Shown here: one piece after another, positions 1 to 6,956 of the stretch
Numbering within the stretch: the stretch's first letter is position 1
Layout: each line of letters begins with the position of its first letter
Origin: Clostridia bacterium
GTDB lineage: Bacteria; Bacillota; Clostridia; UMGS1883
Length of the DNA: 12,974 nt
Assembly: GCA_021202495.1 (NCBI GenBank)
Contig: JAJQCX010000083.1
Coordinates: 1 to 12,974, forward strand
Direction of reading: 5' to 3'
Notes under the pieces: model-generated
The model's input: only the letters and a program-made list of their open reading frames with translations
Told to the model about the DNA's origin: nothing
Database searches by the model: none
Program-made: the position numbers and the translations under genes

Positions 1-1
1 A

Positions 2-1564
2 AACTGGGGATTGGTTAACCTTTTCACGCGTCCGCGCCGCTTCGGCAAAAGCATGAATATGAGCATGCTCAAATACTTTTTTGAGATTGGTACGGACAAA
101 AGCCTTTTTGACGGGTTAGAGATTGCAAAAGAAACCGAGCTTTGCGAAAAGTATATGGGGCAATATCCTGTGATTTCCGTTTCGCTAAAGCAGGTCAGCG
201 GAGATTCATTTGAGAAAGCTGAACAAAATATACGCAGAATAATCAGCAAAGAAGCGCAGCGTTTTTCCTGCCTTCTGCAAAGCGATAAGCTTAACGATGA
301 AGATATTTTATCGCTGCAAAGCTTAAGACGCGGTGAAGGATTGCTTGACGACAGTATTTATAATTTGTCCTATCTGCTTTGCAAGCATTACGGCAAAAAG
401 GTCATTATTTTAATTGATGAATACGACGCACCATTGCAAAAGGCATACGAAAACGGTTATTATGACGAAATGGTGAGGCTGATACGTCAGATTTTCGGCT
501 ATGCGTTAAAATCGAATGAATCGCTCTTTTTTGGCGTTCTAACGGGGTGTATGCGTGTATCTAAGGAAAGCATTTTTTCCGATTTGAATAATCCGAAGCT
601 GTACACATTGCTTGATGACCAATGCGACGAAAGATTCGGCTTCACCGACAGCGAGGTTCGCGAGCTTCTCGATTATCTCGGACTTGGTGAGTATTACGAA
701 ACAACGAAGGATTGGTATGACGGCTATCTTATCGGGCAAAGCGGCATTTATTGCCCGTGGGATGTGATAAATTACTGCGACCAGCTTCTTAACAATTCAA
801 ATAAAAAGCCGAAAAATTATTGGGCGAACGTGAGCGAAAACGGCATTATTAAAGATTTCGCGGAAATGGCGGACACCCAAACACGCGAGCAGATTGCCGT
901 TTTGATAAACGGCGGAACGGTCAGAAAGGAGCTTGTGCAAGAATTAACATACAGAGATATGACTTCAAGCATAGACAATATTTGGAGCATTCTTTTTACC
1001 ACAGGTTATTTGACGCAGAGGGGATTTCATGACGACGATACCTACGATTTGTGCATACCGAACCGCGAAGTAAAGAATATTTTCATAAAGAAAATAAACG
1101 AATGGTTTGCGGAAAAGATTGTCGAAAGCGAGGACGGCTTACAAAAATTTTTTGAAGCGCTTGCAGCGGGCGACGCGGGGATTGTGGAACGCATACTCAA
1201 TTATAATCTTGGCAAATCAATAAGCTATCTTGATGGCGGGAAGTATGAGGATAAGGAAACCTTCTATCACGGAATGCTTTTGGGAATGTTGAACAGCAGA
1301 AAGGACTGGGAGGTTCTTTCCAATCGTGAAGCGGGCATGGGCAGACCCGATATTACCGCGTTTAATTTACGCACGGAGGAAGCATATATCATAGAGGTCA
1401 AATATTCAAAAACGGAAAAAGATTTGGCGACAGACGCAAAAAAAGCTCTCGAACAAATCGATGCACAGCTTTACGACCAATATTTTAACGCAAGAGAACC
1501 GAAGAGCATAAAGCATTACGGGATAGCCTTTTGCAAAAAGCTGTGCCGTGTGATAAGTGAATGA
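2..1564 (+). CDS. AAA-ATPase-like / PD-(D/E)XK nuclease-family protein (5' end cut by window)
   Basis: This is the family with an N-terminal AAA-ATPase-like domain and a C-terminal PD-(D/E)XK nuclease-like domain (Pfam AAA-ATPase_like and PDDEXK_9 types). The frame is open to the window edge, and a TTG at 11 is not a credible start: the visible protein begins just before the P-loop motif TRPRRFGKS, so about 30-50 N-terminal residues are missing. Numbering from position 11, the Walker B-like strand VIILIDEYD lies at about residues 131-139. The nuclease-like core shows D447 (GRPD) and E462-V-K464 (IIEVKYSK), the expected D...ExK pattern. The protein ends in FCKKLCRVISE, a C-terminus typical of the family. 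Members are abundant and often multicopy in gut anaerobes; their role is not established, though a nucleic-acid or defence-related role has been suggested by the fold. The gene is followed at once by its own terminator, so it is not co-transcribed with the Fic gene. Family assignment is confident; function is unknown. Confidence 0.9.
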   Translation, partial: NWGLVNLFTRPRRFGKSMNMSMLKYFFEIGTDKSLFDGLEIAKETELCEKYMGQYPVISVSLKQVSGDSFEKAEQNIRRIISKEAQRFSCLLQSDKLNDEDILSLQSLRRGEGLLDDSIYNLSYLLCKHYGKKVIILIDEYDAPLQKAYENGYYDEMVRLIRQIFGYALKSNESLFFGVLTGCMRVSKESIFSDLNNPKLYTLLDDQCDERFGFTDSEVRELLDYLGLGEYYETTKDWYDGYLIGQSGIYCPWDVINYCDQLLNNSNKKPKNYWANVSENGIIKDFAEMADTQTREQIAVLINGGTVRKELVQELTYRDMTSSIDNIWSILFTTGYLTQRGFHDDDTYDLCIPNREVKNIFIKKINEWFAEKIVESEDGLQKFFEALAAGDAGIVERILNYNLGKSISYLDGGKYEDKETFYHGMLLGMLNSRKDWEVLSNREAGMGRPDITAFNLRTEEAYIIEVKYSKTEKDLATDAKKALEQIDAQLYDQYFNAREPKSIKHYGIAFCKKLCRVISE

Positions 1565-1569
1565 AATTT

Positions 1570-1599
1570 TTCCGTCGGCACGCTTCCGACGGAATTTTT
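1570..1599 (+). terminator. Rho-independent terminator after the AAA/PD-(D/E)XK gene
   Basis: A perfect 9-bp stem (TTCCGTCGG at 1570-1578 with CCGACGGAA at 1586-1594) closes a 7-base loop and is followed by five T residues (1595-1599). It starts six bases after the stop codon and separates the first gene from the Fic gene. Confidence 0.88.
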
Positions 1600-1657
1600 G
1601 TTCGCAAAATTCGCTGACCTGACAGTTGTATGGGCAATCGTAATATTGAAAAAGAGA

Positions 1658-1686
1658 TTGACAGAAAATAATGGACAGGATATAAT
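1658..1686 (+). promoter_or_regulatory. Sigma-A promoter of the Fic-domain gene
   Basis: The -35 box TTGACA (1658-1663) and -10 box TATAAT (1681-1686) both match consensus exactly and are 17 bases apart, the optimal spacing. Transcription should begin near 1693, leaving a leader of about 20 bases before the GTG start at 1714. No operator-like inverted repeat was seen over the boxes. The rest of the 1600-1713 gap holds nothing else I can identify. Confidence 0.85.
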
Positions 1687-1713
1687 CAATAACAGAAAAG
1701 GACGGCGGTTACG

Positions 1714-2373
1714 GTGGAAAATAAATATCATTTGACGGCGGAGCAGAGCATTTTTCTCGCAAAGAAAAAGTGGGATGAAAATGTGTACTGCGGAATGAAA
1801 ATGGAAAACAGGGCGATTACGTTCCCTCAGACAAAGACGATATTGAACGGTGTGAATGTGGCGAACGTAAGTATTGACGACATACAGGCAATTCTGAATA
1901 TGCGTGATGCGTGGTGGCATCTTTTAAATAATTTTGATGAGGAGATCTCGTTTGAGTTAATGTGTAAATTAAACGGTTTTATTGCGCGGAACGAAGCGTT
2001 GGAATGGGGAACTCTGCGTAAGGGTGCGGTAGGAATTTCGGGCTGCGATTATGTTCCTCCTATACCGCAGGAGGAACAAGTGCGTGCGGAGCTGGATGAA
2101 ATTTTGCAATCCGACATTTCGGAGACGGAAAAGGCGTTGAATGTATTTTTATGGGGCGCAAGAGGTCAATTTTTTTGGGATGGTAATAAACGCACAAGCA
2201 TGACGATGGCGAACAAAATTTTAATTTCCTCCGGCTGCGGAATCCTCACGATAACGGATAAACATATGGAGGAATTTAACACTCTCTTGATTGATTATTA
2301 TAATACCGGCGACGGCGGGGAATTGAAAACATTTTTGTATGAAACGTCAATCTGCGGAATTGAGTTTTTTTAA
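1714..2373 (+). CDS. Fic/DOC-family protein with a non-canonical Fic motif
   Basis: Fic proteins usually transfer AMP (or another phosphate-containing group) to a hydroxyl on a target protein through the motif HxFx(D/E)GN(G/K)R. Here the motif reads QFFWDGNKR at residues 152-160, inside the expected helix-loop-helix. F154, D156, G157, N158, K159 and R160 fit, but residue 152, where the catalytic His normally sits, is Gln. The Lys before the Arg is the Doc-like variant. The N-terminal part contains the segment TKTILNG, common ahead of the Fic core, but I see no canonical inhibitory (S/T)xxxE(G/N) motif. The protein is 219 aa, a normal length for a small single-domain Fic protein. The GTG start at 1714 has a purine-rich AAAGGA site about 10 bases upstream and follows a consensus promoter. 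No partner antitoxin gene is present beside it. No hairpin terminator follows, so read-through into carAB is possible. Family assignment is firm; enzymatic activity is uncertain. Confidence 0.88.
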   Translation: MENKYHLTAEQSIFLAKKKWDENVYCGMKMENRAITFPQTKTILNGVNVANVSIDDIQAILNMRDAWWHLLNNFDEEISFELMCKLNGFIARNEALEWGTLRKGAVGISGCDYVPPIPQEEQVRAELDEILQSDISETEKALNVFLWGARGQFFWDGNKRTSMTMANKILISSGCGILTITDKHMEEFNTLLIDYYNTGDGGELKTFLYETSICGIEFF

Positions 2374-2382
2374 AAATTTGTG

Positions 2383-2411
2383 TTGCAATCGTGGGAAAGC
2401 TTGTGTATAAT
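2383..2411 (+). promoter_or_regulatory. Sigma-A promoter of carAB
   Basis: The -35 box TTGCAA (2383-2388) and exact -10 box TATAAT (2406-2411) are separated by 17 bases. The -35 box begins nine bases after the Fic stop codon. A start near 2418 gives a leader of about 44 bases, too short to hold a PyrR-type attenuator, and I see no terminator/antiterminator pair in it. Confidence 0.8.
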
Positions 2412-2461
2412 ATATAAGGTTAAGCAGGCTTTCAGAATGTAGTGAAGGGGCAGGTGTGACT

Positions 2462-3541
2462 ATGAGGGCATATTTGATTTTGGAGGACGGCTCGGTTTAC
2501 GAGGGCGAGAGCTTCGGAGCTGTGCGCGACGTTACCTGCGAGGTTGTGTTCAACACGGCGATGACCGGTTACGTTGAGACGCTTTCCGACCCGTCGTATT
2601 ACGGGCAGGGCGTCATTTTGACGTACCCGATTGTGGGCAATTACGGCGTCAATTACGGCGACATGGAGAGCAGACGCATTTGGCCGAAATGCCTCATCGT
2701 GCGCGAGGCGTCGAAACAGTCGAGCAACTTCCGCAAGGAGGCAACACTCGACGATTATTTATGTAAGTATGGCATTCCCGGCATTGAGGGAGTGGACACG
2801 AGAGCTTTGACGAAAAAGATAAGAGAGCACGGAACAATGGCGGGCTTTTTGACGACGAACCGCTTTGACAAGGAAAAGGTTGTTGAAGAGCTCAAGGATT
2901 ATAAGATAAAGGACGCAGTAAAGAGCGTGAGCGACAAAACCGTGTCGAGGCTTGAAAACGACGGTAAAAAGGTTGCGCTGCTTGATTTCGGCGCAAAGGA
3001 CAACATTGCGAATTGTCTTCACAAAAGAGGGCTTGACGTGACAATTTTCCCGCACGACACAAAGGCGGAGGACATTATCGCCATGAACCCCGACGGCATA
3101 ATGCTTTCAAACGGCCCGGGAGATCCGACGGAAAACGTTGAGGTTATTAAAAATTTGCAAAAGCTCTATGAAACGGACATCCCTATTTTCGGTATTTGCT
3201 TGGGGCATCAGCTCATGGCGCTTGCGACCGGCGCAAAGACCGAAAAATTGAAGTACGGTCACAGAGGCGCAAATCACCCGGTAAAGGATTTGGAGAGAGG
3301 CAGAGTTTACATCACAAGCCAAAACCACGGCTATGTTGTGGCGGCGATTGACGAAACAAAGGCTGAAGTCAGCCATGTAAACATAAACGACGGCACAATC
3401 GAGGGTTTGCGCTACAAGGGTAAAAACATTTTTACCGTGCAGTTTCACCCCGAGGCGTCGCCCGGTCCGCAGGACACGGAATATTTGTTTGACGAATTTA
3501 TCGAAATGATGGGAGGAAAATCGGATGCCGAGAAAGCATGA
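2462..3541 (+). CDS. carA: Carbamoyl-phosphate synthase small (glutaminase) subunit
   Basis: CarA hydrolyses glutamine and passes ammonia to CarB, which makes carbamoyl phosphate for pyrimidine and arginine synthesis in the cytoplasm. I chose ATG 2462, giving MRAYLILEDGS, the usual CarA N-terminus; a GTG six bases upstream (2456) is in frame and equally reachable from the GGGG/GGCAGG site at 2447-2454, so two extra residues are possible. The N-terminal CarA domain fills roughly the first half. The class I amidotransferase domain follows, with the PGDP oxyanion region, the nucleophile in GICLGHQ (C246) and the catalytic pair in FHPEASPGP (H329, E331). The length of 359 aa is typical for Firmicute CarA. 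It is followed by carB with a 17-base overlap. A promoter lies directly upstream; no leader attenuator is visible. The assignment is secure. Confidence 0.98.
   Translation: MRAYLILEDGSVYEGESFGAVRDVTCEVVFNTAMTGYVETLSDPSYYGQGVILTYPIVGNYGVNYGDMESRRIWPKCLIVREASKQSSNFRKEATLDDYLCKYGIPGIEGVDTRALTKKIREHGTMAGFLTTNRFDKEKVVEELKDYKIKDAVKSVSDKTVSRLENDGKKVALLDFGAKDNIANCLHKRGLDVTIFPHDTKAEDIIAMNPDGIMLSNGPGDPTENVEVIKNLQKLYETDIPIFGICLGHQLMALATGAKTEKLKYGHRGANHPVKDLERGRVYITSQNHGYVVAAIDETKAEVSHVNINDGTIEGLRYKGKNIFTVQFHPEASPGPQDTEYLFDEFIEMMGGKSDAEKA
3511..3516 (+). promoter_or_regulatory. Ribosome binding site of carB inside carA
   Basis: GGGAGG at 3511-3516 lies eight bases before the ATG at 3525. It sits inside the carA coding region and fixes the carB start, making the two genes overlap by 17 bases (3525-3541), an arrangement consistent with translational coupling of the two subunits. 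Confidence 0.75.
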
Positions 3542-6500
3542 GATAAAAAAGGTACTTGTTATCGGTTCGGGTCCCATTATTATAGGACAGGCGGCGGAGT
3601 TTGACTATGCGGGAACGCAGGCGTGCCGCGCGCTGCGCGAAGACGGCGCGGAGGTTGTACTGATAAATTCCAACCCCGCGACAATCATGACCGACAAGGA
3701 TATCGCCGACAAGGTTTACATCGAGCCGCTGACGGTTGAAACGGCGGAAAAGGTCATCCTTGCGGAAAAGCCGGATTCCATTTTGCCCACGCTCGGCGGT
3801 CAGACGGGGCTGAACCTCGCGATGGAGCTTGCGGAAAGCGGTTTTTTGGAGAAAAACAATGTGAAGCTCCTCGGAACGAGCCCCGAAACGATAAAAATGG
3901 CGGAGGACAGGCAGGCGTTTAAGGACGCTATGGAGGACATCAATCAGCCGTGCATCGCCTCAAAGGTTGTTGAAACATACGCGGACGGGCTTGCGTTCGC
4001 GAAGGAAATAGGCTTCCCCGTTATCGTGCGCCCGGCTTATACGCTCGGCGGCACCGGCGGCGGCATTGCCGCAAATGAGGAGGAATTTGCGCAGATTGCT
4101 CCGCACGGCATCAGAATGTCACGCGTGGGGCAGATACTTGTTGAAAAATGTATCGCCGGCTGGAAGGAGATTGAGTTTGAGGTTATTCGCGACGGCGCGG
4201 GCAGCTGCATAACCGTCTGCTCCATGGAAAACCTTGACCCCGTGGGCGTTCACACAGGCGACAGCATTGTCGTCGCTCCTTGCCAAACGCTGGCTGATAA
4301 AGAATATCAAATGCTCAGAACAGCGGCGATAAGAATTATAGACAAGCTCAAGGTTGAGGGCGGCTGCAATGTGCAGTTCGCGCTGGAGCCCCATTCGTTC
4401 AGATACGCGGTTATCGAGGTCAACCCGAGAGTGAGCCGTTCTTCGGCGCTCGCGTCTAAGGCGACGGGCTACCCCATCGCAAAGGTTGCGTCAAAAATTG
4501 CCCTCGGCTATAACCTTGATGAAATAAAGAATGCCGTAACAGGAAAAACATACGCGGGCTTTGAGCCGACGCTCGACTACATTGTGGCTAAAATCCCCAA
4601 GTGGCCGTTTGACAAGTTTGTCACCGCGTCGCGCAAGCTCGGAACGCAGATGAAGGCAACCGGAGAGGTTATGAGCATTTCAAATTGCTTTGAAGGCGCG
4701 CTGATGAAGGCTGTGCGCAGTCTTGAACTGAACATATTTGCGCTCGATTTGCCCGCGTACCGCAATTTTTCGCGCGAGGATCTCTTGAAGGAGCTTGAAA
4801 AGATAGACGATATGCGTCTTTTCGTTGTGGCTCAGTCGTTTTTGAAGGGCATTTCCGCGGACGAAATACACAACATAACAAAGATAGATAATTGGTTCTT
4901 GGAAAAAATAGAGGCGATTGTGCGTCTCGGCGAAGAAATAAGAGGCGGCAATCTGACGCCCGAGCTTTTAAGAAAGGCTAAAATATTCGGTTTTACCGAT
5001 AAAGTAATCGGCGAATATACGGGGATGACCGGCGACGAAATCAAGAAAATGCGCCTTGAAAACAACATCCTGCCGGCGTATAAAATGGTTGATACCTGTG
5101 CTGCCGAGTTTGAGGCGGTGACGCCGTATTACTATTCGTGCTACGGCGCGGAAAACGAGGTTACACCGCAGGAAAACGAAAAGAAAAAGATAATGGTTTT
5201 GGGATCGGGTCCGATAAGAATAGGTCAGGGTATCGAGTTTGACTATTGCTCGGTTCACTGCGTGTGGGCGTTGAAGAGCCTGGGTTATGAGACGATTATC
5301 GTCAACAACAACCCCGAAACCGTTTCGACCGACTTTGACATTGCCGACAAGCTCTACTTTGAACCCCTGACGCCCGAAGACGTTGAAAACATTGTCGATC
5401 TTGAAAAGCCCTACGGCGCGATTGTGCAGTTCGGCGGGCAGACGGCGATTAAGCTCACAAAGTCCTTGAACGACATAGGCGTGCGCATTTTGGGAACCGA
5501 CGCTGAGGACGTCGACCGCGCGGAGGACAGAGAGCTTTTCGACGAGATTTTGGAGCAACATTCAATTCCGCGTCCCGCGGGAAGAACCGTCTTCACCTGC
5601 GAGGAAGCGATAAACGCGGCGCATGAGATTGGCTATCCGGTGCTTGTTCGTCCGAGCTACGTTCTAGGCGGACAGGGCATGGAAATCGCGTATAATGACA
5701 CCGACATAACGGTTTATATGGAAATCATCAACCGCAGCGTGCAGGAGCACCCGATACTTGTGGACAAGTATGTGTTCGGCAAGGAGGTTGAGGTTGACGC
5801 CGTGTGCGACGGGGAGGACATCTTAATCCCCGGCATTATGGAGCACGTTGAACGCACGGGCGTTCATTCGGGCGACAGCATTTCGGTTTATCCCACGCAG
5901 TCAATCTCCGAAAAGGACAGAGCGACGCTCGTCGACTTTACGGAAAAGCTTGCAAAGGCGCTGCATGTTGTTGGGCTTATAAACATTCAGTTCATCGTTG
6001 CAAAGGACGGAGTATATATCATCGAGGTTAACCCGCGCTCGTCAAGAACAGTGCCCTACATCAGCAAAGTGACAAACGTGCCCATCGTAAAGCTTGCGGT
6101 GCGCGCAATGATGGGCGAAAGGCTCCGCGACATGGGCTACGGAGTGGGGCTGCGCAAGGCGGCTGATTATGTGGCGGTTAAAATGCCGGTGTTCAGCTTT
6201 GAAAAGCTTAACGACGTCGATACGTCATTGGGTCCCGAGATGAAGTCAACCGGCGAGGTTTTGGGCATCGCTCAGACGTTCCACGAGGCGCTGCACAAGT
6301 CGTTCATTGCGTCGAACATGAAAATACCTTCGAGAGGCAACATCCTCATCACCGTGCGCGACACGGATAAGGAAGAGGTTTGCCCTCTTGCCAAGGAATT
6401 TGAGGAATACGGCTTTAACATCTACGCCACCGGCGGAACGTGCCGGAGATTACAGGAATACGGCGTACACGCAAGGCGCGTGAACAAGATTGCCGAGGGT

Positions 6501-6725
6501 TCGCCCGACATATTGGATCTCATTTCGGGCGGCGGGTGCGACCTTGTCATCAACACTCCCACGCGCGGCAGGCAGCACAACCGCGACGGCTTTAAGATTA
6601 GACGCACGAGCGTTGAGCGCAGCGTTCCCTGCATGACAAGCCTTGACACCGCAAAGGCGCTTCTCGCCAGCATTAAGCAAAAGGACGAGGGCGAACTGGG
6701 AATAGTCGACATATCGACGCTGTAA
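3525..6725 (+). CDS. carB: Carbamoyl-phosphate synthase large subunit
   Basis: CarB makes carbamoyl phosphate from bicarbonate, two ATP and the ammonia released by CarA. The 1066-aa protein has the full family layout: an N-terminal carboxyphosphate half (residues about 1-400), an oligomerisation segment (about 400-550), a second ATP-grasp carbamoyl-phosphate half (about 550-930), and a C-terminal MGS-like allosteric domain from about 938. Both halves begin with the duplicated nucleotide-fold motif (LVIGSGPI.IGQ and MVLGSGPIRIGQ). Both ATP-grasp halves keep the metal-binding EVNPR motif, with E298 in the first and E834 in the second. The allosteric domain carries ATGGT, VNK..EG, INTPTRGR and IRR motifs like those that bind UMP/IMP or ornithine in characterised enzymes, so nucleotide feedback control is likely. 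The gene overlaps carA by 17 bases and ends in a strong terminator, so the operon is just carAB. No unusual features. Confidence 0.98.
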   Translation: MPRKHEIKKVLVIGSGPIIIGQAAEFDYAGTQACRALREDGAEVVLINSNPATIMTDKDIADKVYIEPLTVETAEKVILAEKPDSILPTLGGQTGLNLAMELAESGFLEKNNVKLLGTSPETIKMAEDRQAFKDAMEDINQPCIASKVVETYADGLAFAKEIGFPVIVRPAYTLGGTGGGIAANEEEFAQIAPHGIRMSRVGQILVEKCIAGWKEIEFEVIRDGAGSCITVCSMENLDPVGVHTGDSIVVAPCQTLADKEYQMLRTAAIRIIDKLKVEGGCNVQFALEPHSFRYAVIEVNPRVSRSSALASKATGYPIAKVASKIALGYNLDEIKNAVTGKTYAGFEPTLDYIVAKIPKWPFDKFVTASRKLGTQMKATGEVMSISNCFEGALMKAVRSLELNIFALDLPAYRNFSREDLLKELEKIDDMRLFVVAQSFLKGISADEIHNITKIDNWFLEKIEAIVRLGEEIRGGNLTPELLRKAKIFGFTDKVIGEYTGMTGDEIKKMRLENNILPAYKMVDTCAAEFEAVTPYYYSCYGAENEVTPQENEKKKIMVLGSGPIRIGQGIEFDYCSVHCVWALKSLGYETIIVNNNPETVSTDFDIADKLYFEPLTPEDVENIVDLEKPYGAIVQFGGQTAIKLTKSLNDIGVRILGTDAEDVDRAEDRELFDEILEQHSIPRPAGRTVFTCEEAINAAHEIGYPVLVRPSYVLGGQGMEIAYNDTDITVYMEIINRSVQEHPILVDKYVFGKEVEVDAVCDGEDILIPGIMEHVERTGVHSGDSISVYPTQSISEKDRATLVDFTEKLAKALHVVGLINIQFIVAKDGVYIIEVNPRSSRTVPYISKVTNVPIVKLAVRAMMGERLRDMGYGVGLRKAADYVAVKMPVFSFEKLNDVDTSLGPEMKSTGEVLGIAQTFHEALHKSFIASNMKIPSRGNILITVRDTDKEEVCPLAKEFEEYGFNIYATGGTCRRLQEYGVHARRVNKIAEGSPDILDLISGGGCDLVINTPTRGRQHNRDGFKIRRTSVERSVPCMTSLDTAKALLASIKQKDEGELGIVDISTL

Positions 6726-6740
6726 ATTAATATATCAAAT

Positions 6741-6771
6741 AAAAAAGACGTCTCTCCGAGGCGTCTTTTTT
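6741..6771 (+). terminator. Rho-independent terminator of carAB
   Basis: AAAAAAGACG (6741-6750) pairs perfectly with CGTCTTTTTT (6762-6771), and the inner bases CTC/GAG (6752-6754 with 6758-6760) can extend the stem around a short loop. The flanking A and T runs make it usable in both directions. The remaining gap up to 6881 shows two GATAAT hexamers (6841 and 6855) but no convincing -35 partner. Confidence 0.88.
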
Positions 6772-6881
6772 GCTTACGAAAATTTAACCCACATTTAACC
6801 CGTCCTCCCCGCTTTGCGGTGGAAAGAATTTCGCGCAAATGATAATATGTCTTCGATAATAAAATGAGGAGACGAGTGAAT

Positions 6882-6956
6882 ATGCGAAAAATTTTAAAGA
6901 AAGCGTTGGCATTGGCTTCGGCATTGAGCTTAATGCCTTGTGTAATCCCCGCTTCG
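6882..6956 (+). other. Signal peptide of the LamG/phosphoesterase/PHP protein
   Basis: The first 25 residues have a lysine- and arginine-containing start (RKILKKA), a hydrophobic core rich in Ala and Leu, and an A-S-A site followed by Glu-Asp, which fits signal peptidase I cleavage. A Cys lies within the core (PCVIPA), but it is not in a lipobox context with small residues right before it and acidic sequence after, so I read this as a non-lipoprotein signal. Confidence 0.8.

Noticed and set aside
2364..2382. A terminator after the Fic gene
   Set aside because: There are T and A runs around the stop codon but no GC-rich stem; the carAB promoter begins right after, so read-through is possible but not shown.
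2412..2461. A pyrimidine-responsive attenuator or riboswitch in the carA leader
   Set aside because: The leader is only about 44 bases and contains no terminator/antiterminator pair or PyrR-binding hairpin that I can see.
6809..6846. A possible promoter for the secreted protein gene (TTGCGG at 6814 with GATAAT at 6841) and a small hairpin CCGC-TTT-GCGG at 6809-6819
   Set aside because: The spacing of 21 bases is too long for a sigma-A promoter, the alternative GATAAT at 6855 has no -35 partner, and the 4-bp hairpin has no T run, so neither can be supported.
6864..6881. An upstream in-frame ATG adding six residues (MRRRVN) to the secreted protein
   Set aside because: The AGGAG site overlaps this codon region and fits the start at 6882, which also gives the best signal peptide.
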